Shown: positions 37,879 through 47,940, numbered from the stretch's first letter. The stretch is DNA of 64,000 nt from Betaproteobacteria bacterium (GCA_016868315.1 VGHE01000003.1:124001-188000); one strand, 5' to 3'. Notes: generated by a model from the sequence alone, not told the origin. Numbers and translations are program-made.

Positions 37879-38589
37879 TCAAAACAAATCTGCTTCGGCA
37901 AGCGCTGATTCGCTGGTTCGACCTGGCAAAGCAGGCCTTTTTGGGGCATCCCCACGAAAATCGGCCGGGACGATGTTGAGATTGTCATCCAGTGAGACGT
38001 TCAAACCATGCAACATGCGAGGAAAATCCACTCCCAAGGTGCCCGGGTTGTACAAAGCCAGAGACCAGCCGAAAGTTTCGAAAAACATCTTCTCGAAATC
38101 GTCATAAACCGATTGTGATGCGCTTAAAATCCAGAGCTCGTTGTTGTCGAGATGCCAAACAACTTCGGTCAGGCGAACTGAGGGCAAGGTGCCCCGCAGC
38201 AGTTCAAGCTTCAGGCGATCGCGGGTCGCATCACGGAGCTTTTTGCCCTGCAAACGTCCACCCTGAGTCTTGCCTTTTTCCTTGTTCTGGAGCACCTCAA
38301 GCGCGTTTTTCATTTGTAGTCTGAAATAGGTTCCTGGAATGCGCTTCACATCGGCACGCAATCCAAACACAAAGGCCTGCCCATAGGTGTGCTCATGTGC
38401 GGAATCAAAGTCGGGCTCTCCCGTAAATGGATGGCACCATCCAAGGCTTTGCTCGCGCTCGTCATCCATCCCCAGGGGACGAATGCTTTTGCTTTTGAGC
38501 TTCTTCACGATATCCGCAAATTGGACATCTTTGGGAGAAACAAGAATCTGTACGCGCCGCAGCGCAAGAGCACCAGCACCCAATGACAT
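37879..38589 (-). CDS. RdgC-like recombination-associated protein
   Basis: 236 residues. Shows the RdgC order: an N-terminal beta strand entry (RRVQILVSP), SLGWCHPFTGEPDFDSAHE, then FGLRADVKRIPGTYFRLQM, TEVVWHLDNNELWILSASQSVYDDFEKMFFETFG, each a known segment of RdgC proteins (an N-terminal and a C-terminal lobe). RdgC forms a dimer ring on DNA and limits RecA in E. coli. Here it is shorter than E. coli RdgC (303 residues), so the assignment is moderate. It is followed by the methyltransferase gene. Confidence 0.65.
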   Translation of the reverse strand: MSLGAGALALRRVQILVSPKDVQFADIVKKLKSKSIRPLGMDDEREQSLGWCHPFTGEPDFDSAHEHTYGQAFVFGLRADVKRIPGTYFRLQMKNALEVLQNKEKGKTQGGRLQGKKLRDATRDRLKLELLRGTLPSVRLTEVVWHLDNNELWILSASQSVYDDFEKMFFETFGWSLALYNPGTLGVDFPRMLHGLNVSLDDNLNIVPADFRGDAPKRPALPGRTSESALAEADLF

Positions 38590-38610
38590 GGCGTTTCACT
38601 CTCCGAAATC

Positions 38611-39648
38611 TCAGTAGTCTTGGCGCCGCACTGTGACACAGCCGACCGGCTGCTGCAAGGGAGCGAGTACACCTGACGGCCCCGCGAAGGCCATGAAGGG
38701 AGTTGTAAATGATGCTGCGAGGTTACCACGGGCATCGAGCGCGATAATACCCGCAAACCCATCGAGCCGGCGCCTGAGGTCGAGAAGGGTCTGCTGAACG
38801 GCCTCGCCCACAGGAACTCCTGCCCGGACGGCCGCTGAGATGCGCTGACCGGCGGAAATGCGGAGTAAACCCTCGCCCCAGCCCGTGCAGCTGACTGCGG
38901 CTCCCTCATCGTCGGCGTAAACTCCGGCACCAATCACCGGCACATCGCCCACCCTGCCTTTCATTTTGCCAGGTGTTCCTCCAGTGCTAGTCCCCGCAAA
39001 GAGAGTCCAACCCGATGCCGATTGTGACGAGCGCACCGCAGCCACAACCCCAACCGTACCCCGCTTGTCGGGATGTTTGCCGGAGCGCAGCGATTCCGCT
39101 GCAGGGCTTGAGAAAAAAATCTTTGCATCCGGTTTGCCCGCGGCAATCCAGCGCGCAAACACTTCGCGCTCGCGCGGATCAACCAGATCCTCAGGCGGAA
39201 GTGGAGTGTGACCACAGCGCTGGGCGAAATCTTCGGCACCGGCTCCGACGAGAAAGGCATGGTTGGTTTTTTCCATCACATCGCGAGCAATCTGTGCTGG
39301 ATGCAAGAAATTGCGGATGCCCGCGACCGCACCTGCCCGCAAGGTCTGTCCCTCCATGACCCCGGCATCCAATTCCACCTCGCCACATTCATTTAGAAAA
39401 CTGCCGCGCCCCGCATCGAAGGTCGGGTCGTCTTCGAGCACATCGAGAGCAGCTATGACCACATCGAGACCGCTGCCCCCATTGCGAAAGCAATGCACAG
39501 CGGCCTCGTAGGCAGACTGCACACCTCTGGCGTGCGCCTCGTGTAACTGAGCCGGGATATCCCAAGCGCCACCGTGAACCAGTAGTCGTAAATCGTCGGT
39601 GAAACTTAGTGTTTTACTGTCTGCCTGGCAGGGAAGGAGAAAACTCAT
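38611..39648 (-). CDS. Isoaspartyl peptidase / plant-type L-asparaginase
   Basis: 345 residues. An N-terminal nucleophile hydrolase: the precursor cleaves itself before the Thr in GTVGVVAAVRSSQ, making Thr the catalytic residue. Also seen are the N-terminal LLVHGGAW, DVVIAALDVLEDDPTFDAGRGSFLN and the C-terminal GTSTGGTPGKMKGRVGDVPVIGAG motifs. It hydrolyses isoaspartyl dipeptides and asparagine. Start ATG 39648. Cytoplasmic, no signal peptide. The next minus-strand gene (RdgC-like) follows after 21 bases. Confidence 0.92.
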   Translation of the reverse strand: MSFLLPCQADSKTLSFTDDLRLLVHGGAWDIPAQLHEAHARGVQSAYEAAVHCFRNGGSGLDVVIAALDVLEDDPTFDAGRGSFLNECGEVELDAGVMEGQTLRAGAVAGIRNFLHPAQIARDVMEKTNHAFLVGAGAEDFAQRCGHTPLPPEDLVDPREREVFARWIAAGKPDAKIFFSSPAAESLRSGKHPDKRGTVGVVAAVRSSQSASGWTLFAGTSTGGTPGKMKGRVGDVPVIGAGVYADDEGAAVSCTGWGEGLLRISAGQRISAAVRAGVPVGEAVQQTLLDLRRRLDGFAGIIALDARGNLAASFTTPFMAFAGPSGVLAPLQQPVGCVTVRRQDY

Positions 39649-39791
39649 CTCTAGCTAATCTCCAAGATTCTCATGAATTTATTTCCATTTTTTCTATTTC
39701 ATTACAGTCCAAAAGAGGCTAAGGCTCACTTCAGGTCGAGCCCTCAAGGGCACCGCCTTGCGCACCCTTCTCCAGTCAGCTGAGGATTAGA

Positions 39792-40145
39792 ATGAAAGAA
39801 GCTCCACGTCCATCCAAAGCGCACCGTTACGCCGAGCAGTTGACCAGTCAACAGCGTTCAGCCCTGAAAGGAAAAGCTCACCATCTAAAGCCCGTGGTTC
39901 AGGTTGGTGCGCAAGGCCTCAGCGAGAGCGTCCTCATCGAAATCAAAAATGCGCTACAAACACACGAGCTCATCAAACTGCAGCTGCCGGGGCAAACAGA
40001 TGCCTCCGAAAAGAAAGATGCTTTAGCAGAACTCGAAGAATCGCTGCCCGAGCGCAGCTTTGTGGTCGGACGCATCGGCCGCACAGTGATCCTCTACCTC
40101 GAAAAGAACCCAGAAGAAGCACTTTGCCCATTGAAGAGTCTGTAA
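39792..40145 (+). CDS. yhbY: YhbY/CRM-domain RNA-binding protein
   Basis: 117 residues. The CRM domain spans about 17-110: [49 protein letters not shown], split here for length, with the GxxG-type loop and the later [14 protein letters not shown]. YhbY binds 50S pre-ribosomal RNA in E. coli. It lies 64 bases before folE and on the same strand. A promoter must lie in the 143-base divergent gap. Confidence 0.88.
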   Translation: MKEAPRPSKAHRYAEQLTSQQRSALKGKAHHLKPVVQVGAQGLSESVLIEIKNALQTHELIKLQLPGQTDASEKKDALAELEESLPERSFVVGRIGRTVILYLEKNPEEALCPLKSL

Positions 40146-40209
40146 AGACGTTTCGATGACCGCAGGGTTATATCAAGAACACCTTTATCGTCGCACAGGA
40201 GAGCAGAAC

Positions 40210-40812
40210 ATGAGCCCATTCTTGGTGAAAGCGACCGACAACAATGGTATCAGCGCGGAAGATGCGCGCGAAGCGGTGCGCACTCTGTTGCGCTACATGG
40301 GTGAAGATCCCGAGCGTGAAGGTTTGCTGGAAACACCCGACCGAGTCTGTCGAGCGTGGGTTGAGATGACCGAAGGCTACCGGATCAATGCTGAGAAAGT
40401 TCTTTCCACAACATTCGAGGGAAGCTCGGATGAGATGGTCGTGCTCAGAGACATTGAATTTACATCCTGCTGCGAGCATCACTTGCTGACCTTCAATGGT
40501 CGAGCACATGTGGCCTACTTGCCCTCGCAGGGACGCATTGTCGGACTCTCGAAACTCGCGCGCATCGTTGATGTGTATTCAAAGCGTCTGCAAGTGCAGG
40601 AACGTATGACTCAGCAGATTGCCGATGCCATCAAAACACACCTCAAGCCCCATGGGGTTGCGGTTGTTATTGAAGGTCAGCACAGCTGCATGTGCGTGCG
40701 GGGCGTGCGTAAGCAGGGAGCAACGATGCTGACCAGCTCCTTGCATGGAGTTTTCCGTGAAAATGCATCGACCCGTGCCGAATTTATGTCACTGATTGGC
40801 CGTCGGGACTGA
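40210..40812 (+). CDS. folE: GTP cyclohydrolase I
   Basis: 200 residues from the ATG at 40210, preceded by CAGGAGAGCAGAAC; an in-frame start at 40156 lacks this signal. It converts GTP to 7,8-dihydroneopterin triphosphate for folate. The zinc ligands and active site are in [42 protein letters not shown] and [16 protein letters not shown]. Its stop region overlaps the convergent lipoprotein gene by 24 bases. Confidence 0.94.
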   Translation: MSPFLVKATDNNGISAEDAREAVRTLLRYMGEDPEREGLLETPDRVCRAWVEMTEGYRINAEKVLSTTFEGSSDEMVVLRDIEFTSCCEHHLLTFNGRAHVAYLPSQGRIVGLSKLARIVDVYSKRLQVQERMTQQIADAIKTHLKPHGVAVVIEGQHSCMCVRGVRKQGATMLTSSLHGVFRENASTRAEFMSLIGRRD

Positions 40813-41760
40813 CTCCGGCGCAACGGCAAAAACGCTGTAGCTCTGACCACGCATGAGAATCAAATACACGGGTTGACCGAAGTTACCCACCGGCATGTTC
40901 AAAGTAAAACGCAAGCCTGAACCCACGAGGTGGGTCAGAGCCGAGGTAAACTGCAAGTCGTTCAATCCGCCCTGATACCTAATTTGTGCCGCGACTCCGG
41001 TATCCACATCACTCTGCAACACGAAGCGGGCCTTGACTCCCATGAGGTCGATGCCGTTGCAGGTGCCGAACGTCTGCGCAGCACCGCAAGATAAAGACAC
41101 ACCAAATTCACGCCAGATAGTATTGACCACTCCGCGATCCTCGAGACGCGAAACGCTCAGCCCAAGCGAAGCAACTTCGGGCTCGCGTGCCTCAGCGACC
41201 ACAGGAAACAGGCGACTTTTATTGTCTACATAAGAAACATTGAGGGACCAAAAAAGATTCTTTTCGACAGCAACACCGACCTTTGCCGGTAATACAGCGT
41301 TCAAGAATGCACTTTTCGAGGAGTTGGAAAGAACCGTTTCGCTTGTTCCAGCTGCGGTTGTTGCACCCTTCACTGCATCAAAGCTGGCCGTGAGCTCCTT
41401 CCATTTGATTTTGACATTTCTGACCTTGAGCGAACATCCCTCAAGAACAGAGCGTTCTTCGTTCAATACAAAAGCTTTATCAGCTTCAACCAAGTTCAAA
41501 ACATAGTCGATTGGTTCGGAAGAGGAAGGGCAATTGAAGCGCTGCAGAGTGATTTCAGAGATGGCTGCATCGCTGACTCCCAACAGCATGGTTGAAGCGC
41601 GTACGGTCACGCTCAAATGCAGTGTTTCAAGAGATTCACTCTCCTCAGTATTGGCTTTCTTGCCACAACCGGAAAGCAGAGCGAACCACGCACTAAAAAG
41701 CACAAACTTTAGCGGGCGAAGACACAACCACATTCGATTCACGAGGCTCATTTGGGGCAT
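40789..41760 (-). CDS. Predicted lipoprotein, third of a barrel-lipoprotein cluster
   Basis: 323 residues. Signal with lipobox LLSGC (about residue 32). The mature domain is beta-rich and contains two cysteine pairs ([11 protein letters not shown] and [11 protein letters not shown]). No family is recognised. The start overlaps the upstream gene's stop; ATG 41751 is an alternative to 41760. The C-terminus ends in PTANQ. Same strand as 41748-42383 and 42433-43536. Confidence 0.72.
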   Translation of the reverse strand: MPQMSLVNRMWLCLRPLKFVLFSAWFALLSGCGKKANTEESESLETLHLSVTVRASTMLLGVSDAAISEITLQRFNCPSSSEPIDYVLNLVEADKAFVLNEERSVLEGCSLKVRNVKIKWKELTASFDAVKGATTAAGTSETVLSNSSKSAFLNAVLPAKVGVAVEKNLFWSLNVSYVDNKSRLFPVVAEAREPEVASLGLSVSRLEDRGVVNTIWREFGVSLSCGAAQTFGTCNGIDLMGVKARFVLQSDVDTGVAAQIRYQGGLNDLQFTSALTHLVGSGLRFTLNMPVGNFGQPVYLILMRGQSYSVFAVAPESVPTANQ

Positions 41761-42383
41761 GTGAACACCCCCGCTTCATTGAAATTCCAGACCGTGGTTC
41801 CGTTGCTCAGGCGTGGGCAATCGACCACTCCGCGCCAGGCACCCTCGACAAACTGCAGAGTCACCGTGCAGGGTTCATCGGCAATCGTCCAGACTTCCGT
41901 TTCTCCGTAGCGCACAAAAACACCACAGCTTTTGGGTTTCCATTTTGCAACTGCGGGGTCATTCGTGAGCTGCAGACCACCGCAAACAAATTTCTCTTCT
42001 GTAAATGCACTCACACCGGCAATATTAAAACCAAAAGACAGTCCTGGTCCGAAACCCGCCTGATCTCGCGCAGACATTGAGATGCCCGCACTGTTCTGGG
42101 TACAGCTCACCAGAAAATCTTCATGGGTTATGGATTGCTCGCCTGTGGAGGACGACAGACTTAATCGACCACAGCCGAAGCCGTTGATGAGGTTGCAGAG
42201 CATGGGGATACCGGAGCTTGGCTTGAGCCGTGCAAAAGCCTCATCCGGAGTCAGCGACGTTTTGCTTGCAGAGCGCGGCCCGCAGGCTCCCGCCGCAACT
42301 AAAAGCCAAACCACCCCCAGGACTCGTCTGAAGGCACAGTTAAAACCAATTTGTTTTTTAAAAAAATAAAAATCCATGAGCAT
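41748..42383 (-). CDS. Predicted lipoprotein, second of the cluster
   Basis: 211 residues. Signal with lipobox VAAGACG. The mature domain has four or more cysteines in pairs (PMLCNLINGFGCG, SCTQN, FVCGGLQL, KSCGVF, EPCTVTL, VDCPRL) and ends in FTCPK. It is possibly a disulfide-rich beta protein. The gene overlaps its downstream neighbour by 13 bases. ATG 42383 and 42377 are both possible starts. No family is recognised. Confidence 0.72.
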   Translation of the reverse strand: MLMDFYFFKKQIGFNCAFRRVLGVVWLLVAAGACGPRSASKTSLTPDEAFARLKPSSGIPMLCNLINGFGCGRLSLSSSTGEQSITHEDFLVSCTQNSAGISMSARDQAGFGPGLSFGFNIAGVSAFTEEKFVCGGLQLTNDPAVAKWKPKSCGVFVRYGETEVWTIADEPCTVTLQFVEGAWRGVVDCPRLSNGTTVWNFNEAGVFTCPK

Positions 42384-42432
42384 CCCGTCCCACCCATGGC
42401 TTTAATGAACAAACGATGACTCTACTTCTAAT

Positions 42433-43536
42433 TTACGGGACAGGTGCCCCAATGTCCACGTTGAAGTACTTATAGCTCGTGCCTCGTGAGGGCGAAGACG
42501 GATCCGCAAACGAAATAATCAGCACCATCTGTTTATAGTCCACAAGCTTTCCTGGCCCTACCATGTCCGGAATCTGAATGTTTGTCGTGCTTCCAGAAAC
42601 CTTCATGCTGTTGGTTATTGGTGTTGTTCCCGAGGACATGATTGTCTCGATTTCATCGTACGTGTAGGTGCTCTTGTCGGCTGCATCGTGAATCAGTTTT
42701 ACAGCCATCTTGTTGATAAACTGCGGATCCGTTTCGCCATTCACACGCGGACACGCCCAGTCGCTACCCGACTGAACCAATGTCTGGGCACATTGCAGCG
42801 TAAACTTAAACTTCCCTTTGCCATCGGCCGCTGCAATGTCCTGCAACTCGATCCCGTTGGGACCCAAAATACTAAATGAGGGAGCTTCTATACCATTCAC
42901 AGACAACGGCGATCCAGCAGTGTAGTCGACCACGTTCGCATCAGAGCCCTTGGTACTCTTGATGAACGTGAAAGCCGCTTCCTGCCCATCGACCACACCA
43001 CCTGTCAGCAATTGCTTGTACACTTTGACCTTCAGGTCATCTCCTGAGCCTGCCGAAAAAGTTGCAGCAGTTCCCACTGCACCCTTAAGTTCAGCAACCG
43101 ACTGCGGAGAGTAGGTCTTGCTATCGTATCCAAATTCCACAAGCCCAACTTCACAGTTCTTGTCGGTCTTGTAGAGCTTCATGGTGGTCGAGGTCGCTGC
43201 AACGCTCGTTGTGTTGATCGAATAGCCCGAGGCACAGCCCGTAACTTTGAATTTGAAGCTCGCTGCATTTACCAGATCAAAAGCAAACAGAGAAAAATTC
43301 TCTGCAGTAAAACCGTCCTCAACGAGACGTGATGATAGAAGCTGGGAGGGTGTCACGCCGACCCGTACCGTTACCCAATCTTGATCGCTCTCACTGCTTC
43401 CTTTCTTTTTTCCGCCGAAGGTGTCTTTGAGGTCGCGTACTTCGAGCGCTCCACAGGCTGCACTCATGGCCGCCAGTCCAAGCCACACGAAGAGAGTTTT
43501 TGTTCCGTTACAAACGGCTGTCGGGTGCTTCTGCAT
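42433..43536 (-). CDS. Predicted lipoprotein, first of the cluster
   Basis: 367 residues from the ATG at 43536, chosen for GTGGGGAAGTGTC upstream; a GTG at 43569 is rejected. Signal with lipobox AACG. The mature domain is rich in Ser, Thr, Gly and Asp with beta character (FKFKVTGCASGYSINTT, KFTLQCAQTLV) and few cysteines. It is probably a surface or periplasmic beta-sandwich protein. The barrel gene precedes it by 96 bases. Confidence 0.7.
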   Translation of the reverse strand: MQKHPTAVCNGTKTLFVWLGLAAMSAACGALEVRDLKDTFGGKKKGSSESDQDWVTVRVGVTPSQLLSSRLVEDGFTAENFSLFAFDLVNAASFKFKVTGCASGYSINTTSVAATSTTMKLYKTDKNCEVGLVEFGYDSKTYSPQSVAELKGAVGTAATFSAGSGDDLKVKVYKQLLTGGVVDGQEAAFTFIKSTKGSDANVVDYTAGSPLSVNGIEAPSFSILGPNGIELQDIAAADGKGKFKFTLQCAQTLVQSGSDWACPRVNGETDPQFINKMAVKLIHDAADKSTYTYDEIETIMSSGTTPITNSMKVSGSTTNIQIPDMVGPGKLVDYKQMVLIISFADPSSPSRGTSYKYFNVDIGAPVP

Positions 43537-43632
43537 GACACTTCCCCACTTGAGAGCATCCTTGCTCACTCATTGCTTCGGCAGCACACGAAACTTCTTG
43601 AGAAAATTTGCCGTCTTGAATTTTGACAGCGG

Positions 43633-44472
43633 TTATGGGTAGAAAAAACGAACAAACATCAATGCTTGTGTGGACTGCCAGCGCGAGCGCGAGATGTTCC
43701 CGACACTCAAAGACTCCACGCTGTCGGGTGCATTCCTCCCACTCAAGTAAAATTGCCCCACCAAACTTTCGCCTTTTACAGGCACCGAAAGACTCGACGA
43801 AACGTCTACCCCCAGGTCGCAAAAGGAACCGAGGCGCCATCCCAAACTCCAACGCACACCTCCTTCCCAGGAAAGAGTGCGCGAGGCGTAGTCGATTTGG
43901 GTTTGGTTGATTTCGTCTGACAAGAGGTAGTTGTGCTTCCAAAGCAACGGCCCCGTTGTCAGCCGCAGCCACGAGAACAGCCCAGATCCCAAAGGCCTGA
44001 CCCGCGCCATGCGCACAGCCAAGCCTGTAAAATTAGTATTCTGTTTCACGATCATCGGCCCAACCCAGGGCCAAAGCCGGACACCCGCTCCGAACCAAAG
44101 CCGAGTAAAAGCTAGGGTGGCTTCACTCCGGGGTGAAGCCTCGCCCGATGTCGCAAGACCGCGGTGTGTTTCACTCCAGTGCTGCAGCTCGGCTCCCCAC
44201 ATCCAAACATCTCTATCGCGTGTCTGTTCAAAACTCGCCTGATGTGTGAGGGCGCGACCGAACTCGTGCTCCACAGTGAGGCGTGGGCTGTTCCCTAGGC
44301 GAGCATTCACATCTGCGAGTTCGGGCGATGTATAGAAGGTTAAACCTCGTCCCGCTCCAAAAATCGTGCGCGCACCACGTGGCGCAGCAAATCCCTCTCG
44401 CGGCACACAGCACAGAGCTGCAGCAGCGCAAGTGAATCCCAACATGCACAATTTTATCAACGTATTCTTCAC
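43633..44472 (-). CDS. Predicted outer-membrane beta-barrel protein
   Basis: 279 residues from the GTG at 44472 (AGGAGG 15 bases upstream); a longer frame from 44529 is less likely. Signal peptide about 1-30 (ALCCVPREGFAA). Alternating beta strands are visible (WMWGAELQHWSE, TLAFTRLWFGAGVRLWPW, LSWEGGVRWSLGWRLGSF), ending in MFVRFFYP, the aromatic end typical of barrels folded by the Bam machinery. No family is recognised. It heads the three lipoprotein genes that follow. Confidence 0.7.
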   Translation of the reverse strand: MKNTLIKLCMLGFTCAAAALCCVPREGFAAPRGARTIFGAGRGLTFYTSPELADVNARLGNSPRLTVEHEFGRALTHQASFEQTRDRDVWMWGAELQHWSETHRGLATSGEASPRSEATLAFTRLWFGAGVRLWPWVGPMIVKQNTNFTGLAVRMARVRPLGSGLFSWLRLTTGPLLWKHNYLLSDEINQTQIDYASRTLSWEGGVRWSLGWRLGSFCDLGVDVSSSLSVPVKGESLVGQFYLSGRNAPDSVESLSVGNISRSRWQSTQALMFVRFFYP

Positions 44473-44548
44473 GAAAGTTTTATCGTACCTCCTCACAGGC
44501 TGTATCGGTTTTCTCTGGCAGTCGCTCAAAGAACGTCAGCGGATAAAC

Positions 44549-44580
44549 AAAAAACTCCGAGCCATTTTGACTCGGAGAAT
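44549..44580 (-). terminator. Rho-independent terminator of the EtfD-like gene
   Basis: CTCCGAG pairs with CTCGGAG around a nine-base loop (44555-44561 with 44571-44577); on the minus strand it is followed by TTTTTT. It separates the EtfD-like gene from the barrel gene. Confidence 0.8.
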
Positions 44581-44644
44581 GCACTTTTTGCAGGGTTTAG
44601 GCGTACAAGCAGGAGCAGCAGCACCTGGGCTGCGAAAGAACGAC

Positions 44645-46729
44645 TCAGCTGCGCGCTTCTGAGTTTTGTTCCGCCGGCAAAGTGAGAGCAACGGCTTCAG
44701 CCAGATCCATAACTTCAAGATCCTTGGTGGCCTCGAGGTTTTTAAAGGCGCCCTTAAAGTTAATCATGCAGAAGGAACATCCGGTCACAAGAGTTTTAGC
44801 TCCGGTCGCAGCAACGTGCTCGAGACGCTGCATAACAATGTTCTTTTCCCCACCCTTTGATTCGTACCACATGTTACCACCACCCATACCGCAGCAGCTC
44901 GACTGCTGGCGCGCGTATTCCATTTCATGGATGCGCAGACCAGCAATTCCTTCCAGCAATTGGCGAGGAGCTTCGTATTCACCATTGTGGCGCCCGAGGA
45001 AACAGGGATCGTGGAAGGTGACTTCTTTGCGGACTTCACCAGGCATTTTCAGACGTCCATCGCGGTGTAACGCCGAGAGCAGCTGACTGTGGTGAAGAAC
45101 TTCGTAATGACCGCCGTACTCTTTGAAGTCGTTTTTGATGGTGTTGAAGCAGTGCGGGCAGTGGGTCACAATTTTCTTGAACTTGAGTGCGTTGAGTTGC
45201 TCCACGTTGCTGCGCGCAATTTCAGAGAAACTGTATTCGTCACCCAGGCGTTTGACCGGTTCGCCATTGCACTGTTCGGCCTTACCAAGAACGGCAAAAT
45301 CAGCGCCACAAGCTTTAAGAATCTTTACAACACTGCGAGCAACCTTCTGGTTGCCGGAATCATATGAGCCTGCGCAACCAACATAGTAGAGATATTCCAC
45401 TTCAGGAGAATCGCCGGTGATGACCGGAACATCCAAGCCTTCGGCCCACTTGAATCGATCGGCATGCGAAACCCCCCAAGGATTCTTATGCTGCTTGATG
45501 TTTTCAATAGCCTTGCCCGCTGAGGCTGGAATCTCACCCAGCGTGAGGGTTTGATAGCGGCGCAGTTGCATAATGCCACGCAGTTGATCGATGCCTACAG
45601 GACATTCATTTACGCAACCGCCGCAATTGGTGCAGGCCCAAATCTCCTCGTTGGTGATTTGTCCAGATTCGTAGAGGTAGTTTTCTTCTGAATTACGTTT
45701 GTCGGCAGGCAGCTGCGCTTCAACCAACATGCTGTCGCGCAGCTTGAGCATCACCTGACGCGGATCAAGTGCCTTGCCCACAGCATTCGCTGGGCAGATA
45801 TCCGTGCAGCGACGACATTCGGTACAGCTATCGAAACTCAGCATGTCCTTCCAGGTGAAGTCCATCACCGAGCGTGTACCAAAGTACTCAGACTCTGTGT
45901 TTTCAAAATCAATTTTTGGCAACACCACATTCGGTTCAAGGCGCTGTGTGTACAGGTTGAGGGAGGCAGTCACGATGTGCATGGCGCGGGTGTAGGGTAT
46001 GACCGCAATAAAGGCCATGGTGGTGAGCATATGAAAATACCACAGCCCTGCATAGGTGTTGTTGGTCGCTTCGGGACTCATGTCGGCCGGAAAAAGCGCA
46101 GCAAAAACCTTTCCAACAAAGCTCAAATTGGCATCGATCGCGCCTTTGTCGACCGCCAGACGAAAGCCTTCAATCAAAAAACCCTGAACACAAAGCACAA
46201 ACAGAAGTGCGTAAAGAACCGTGTAATCGAGAGCGTGTTTGAATTCATCTTTGCGGGTGCTGCGACGAAAAACACCCATGCCGAGCCCAACGGTCAGTGC
46301 AAGTCCACCCAGTTCGGAGACGATGACGACGAAGGCATAAAAAGAACCGTAGTAAAGATCGATGATGCCGTACTCTTTGAGCGCTACAATGGTTGTGGCA
46401 AAAACCAGAGCCATGAAACCGTAGAAAATCAGACCGTGCATCCAGGCCGCGAAATAGGAGCGAGGTTTTGGATCGCGCATGCGGCGCGCCCGCAGTACCT
46501 TCGACTGCCCAAGTGTCCCCTTTAACAGACGCAAAGTGCGCTCCACAGGACGATCAAAAGCTGCCTCTGGTTTACCGATTCTCCAGACTTGAATGCGCCG
46601 CCAAACTCCCCAGGCCATAACCCCAAGTGCGATAGCCAACCAAATATAGGTTGTTTGCTGCAAAACGCTTGCGAGTTCACCCGAAGGTGACCAATACACT
46701 TTGCGGGTCATCTCTGTTACATCACTCAT
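44645..46729 (-). CDS. EtfD-like membrane ETF:menaquinone oxidoreductase
   Basis: 694 residues from the ATG at 46729 (AGGAG nine bases upstream). Five membrane helices in the first 290 residues (including YIWLAIALGVMAWGVW and YFHMLTTMAFIAVIPYTRAM) are followed by two 4Fe-4S motifs (CTECRRCTDICP and CTNCGGCVNECP) and two CCG domains (GCAGSYD, CPHCFN, then DPCFLGRHNGEYEAPR and SSCCGMGGGNMW). This is the architecture of EtfD/YwjF, which passes electrons from electron-transferring flavoprotein to menaquinone during fatty-acid oxidation. The alternative is another HdrD-like reductase. etfAB are not seen here. Confidence 0.88.
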   Translation of the reverse strand: MSDVTEMTRKVYWSPSGELASVLQQTTYIWLAIALGVMAWGVWRRIQVWRIGKPEAAFDRPVERTLRLLKGTLGQSKVLRARRMRDPKPRSYFAAWMHGLIFYGFMALVFATTIVALKEYGIIDLYYGSFYAFVVIVSELGGLALTVGLGMGVFRRSTRKDEFKHALDYTVLYALLFVLCVQGFLIEGFRLAVDKGAIDANLSFVGKVFAALFPADMSPEATNNTYAGLWYFHMLTTMAFIAVIPYTRAMHIVTASLNLYTQRLEPNVVLPKIDFENTESEYFGTRSVMDFTWKDMLSFDSCTECRRCTDICPANAVGKALDPRQVMLKLRDSMLVEAQLPADKRNSEENYLYESGQITNEEIWACTNCGGCVNECPVGIDQLRGIMQLRRYQTLTLGEIPASAGKAIENIKQHKNPWGVSHADRFKWAEGLDVPVITGDSPEVEYLYYVGCAGSYDSGNQKVARSVVKILKACGADFAVLGKAEQCNGEPVKRLGDEYSFSEIARSNVEQLNALKFKKIVTHCPHCFNTIKNDFKEYGGHYEVLHHSQLLSALHRDGRLKMPGEVRKEVTFHDPCFLGRHNGEYEAPRQLLEGIAGLRIHEMEYARQQSSCCGMGGGNMWYESKGGEKNIVMQRLEHVAATGAKTLVTGCSFCMINFKGAFKNLEATKDLEVMDLAEAVALTLPAEQNSEARS

Positions 46730-46742
46730 TCCTGCAAGCTCC

Positions 46743-47861
46743 TCATAGGCCACGCATCAAGTAACGTTGCACATATTCTCGCACACCTTCCTGCAAAGGT
46801 GTGAAGGCACGTCGGTACCCCAACTGTCTCAAGACTGTGAGGTCGGCACATGTGTAATTCTGGTACTGACCAGAAATATTCTGTGGGATAACAATATACT
46901 CAATACGCCGCGGCAGCGAAAGCGCATCAAAAACAGACTCGGCAAGATCATTCCAGCTGCGTGTTGTCCCTGTTCCCACATTCACAAAACATCCATTGCG
47001 GGTGTGTGGTGGCAATACCGGTTTTTCGCCGCAGAGTGCCAGTGCAAGCAAATGCAGGGTGACTCTGACAATGTCTTTCACGTAAACAAAATCACGCACC
47101 TGATTGCCATCGCTGTAATCAGCGGTGTTACTTTTGAAGAGGCGAATAACTCCTGTGCGTGTAGCCTGCTGGTATCCGTGGAAAACCATGCTGGCCTGTC
47201 CACCTTTGTGGCTCTCAAATGCACCATAAACGTTAAAGTAACGCAGTCCGAACCAATATGGAGGTGTCTGCTGCTGCTCGAGCGCCCAGAGATCAAAATC
47301 AAGTTTGGATTGCCCATAGAGGTTGAGCGAACGGTACTGGGCACAATTTTCCGGAAGGTCGGAAAAACCCTTCAGGCCATCGCCATACACCGCAGCACTC
47401 GACGCATAAATAAAGGGTACGCCGTTTTCCGAGCAATATTTCCAAAGAGCCTGCGAGGAGCCAACGTTGAGCTCAGCAAAGACAGCGGGGTCGCGCTCGA
47501 CGGTCGATGAACACGCGCCGTTGTGGATGATTGCGAGCGGTGGCTGCGGAGCCGCACGCAGAGCGTCGATGAGCTCTTTATGAAAAACAATTCGGACACG
47601 ACTCGATTGTGCAAAGCGGTGCGCGGTCGCACGCGCAGCACTTTCCGGAAGATCGACCGCCCAAAGATCGAAGACCTGCGAAGCAGAAGCAGCTTGCTGT
47701 GAAAATCTCACTTGCGAGCCGGCGGGCTTGCCCACCTCAACACCCTGATCCGGAACAGGGCTCCGCAGTGTAGCGAGGTCGCTCATGAGCAGCTTTTCCA
47801 GGATATGGTTGCCGACGAATCCATGCGCACCGGTCACAACAATGTAAGGGGCTGGGTTCAC
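46743..47861 (-). CDS. hldD: NAD-dependent sugar epimerase, ADP-L-glycero-D-manno-heptose 6-epimerase-like
   Basis: 372 residues. Rossmann NAD site VTGAHGFVGNHI, then HNGACSSTV and the catalytic YGQSK (Tyr-x3-Lys). HldD-type segments are FNVYGAFESHKGGQASMVF and DGNQVRDFVYVKDIV. The enzyme makes the heptose precursor of inner-core LPS. It has about 60 residues more than E. coli HldD, partly in an insert at 25-65, so another sugar epimerase is possible. The GTG start has AGGAATCAGGT upstream. The EtfD-like gene begins 13 bases after its stop. Confidence 0.8.
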   Translation of the reverse strand: MNPAPYIVVTGAHGFVGNHILEKLLMSDLATLRSPVPDQGVEVGKPAGSQVRFSQQAASASQVFDLWAVDLPESAARATAHRFAQSSRVRIVFHKELIDALRAAPQPPLAIIHNGACSSTVERDPAVFAELNVGSSQALWKYCSENGVPFIYASSAAVYGDGLKGFSDLPENCAQYRSLNLYGQSKLDFDLWALEQQQTPPYWFGLRYFNVYGAFESHKGGQASMVFHGYQQATRTGVIRLFKSNTADYSDGNQVRDFVYVKDIVRVTLHLLALALCGEKPVLPPHTRNGCFVNVGTGTTRSWNDLAESVFDALSLPRRIEYIVIPQNISGQYQNYTCADLTVLRQLGYRRAFTPLQEGVREYVQRYLMRGL

Positions 47862-47940
47862 ACCTGATTCCTTTCCGCTGGGCGCAGGCCAGGCCGCGCG
47901 GTTCGTTCAATTGCTCTTAAACATTCAATTGTGAATTCAC

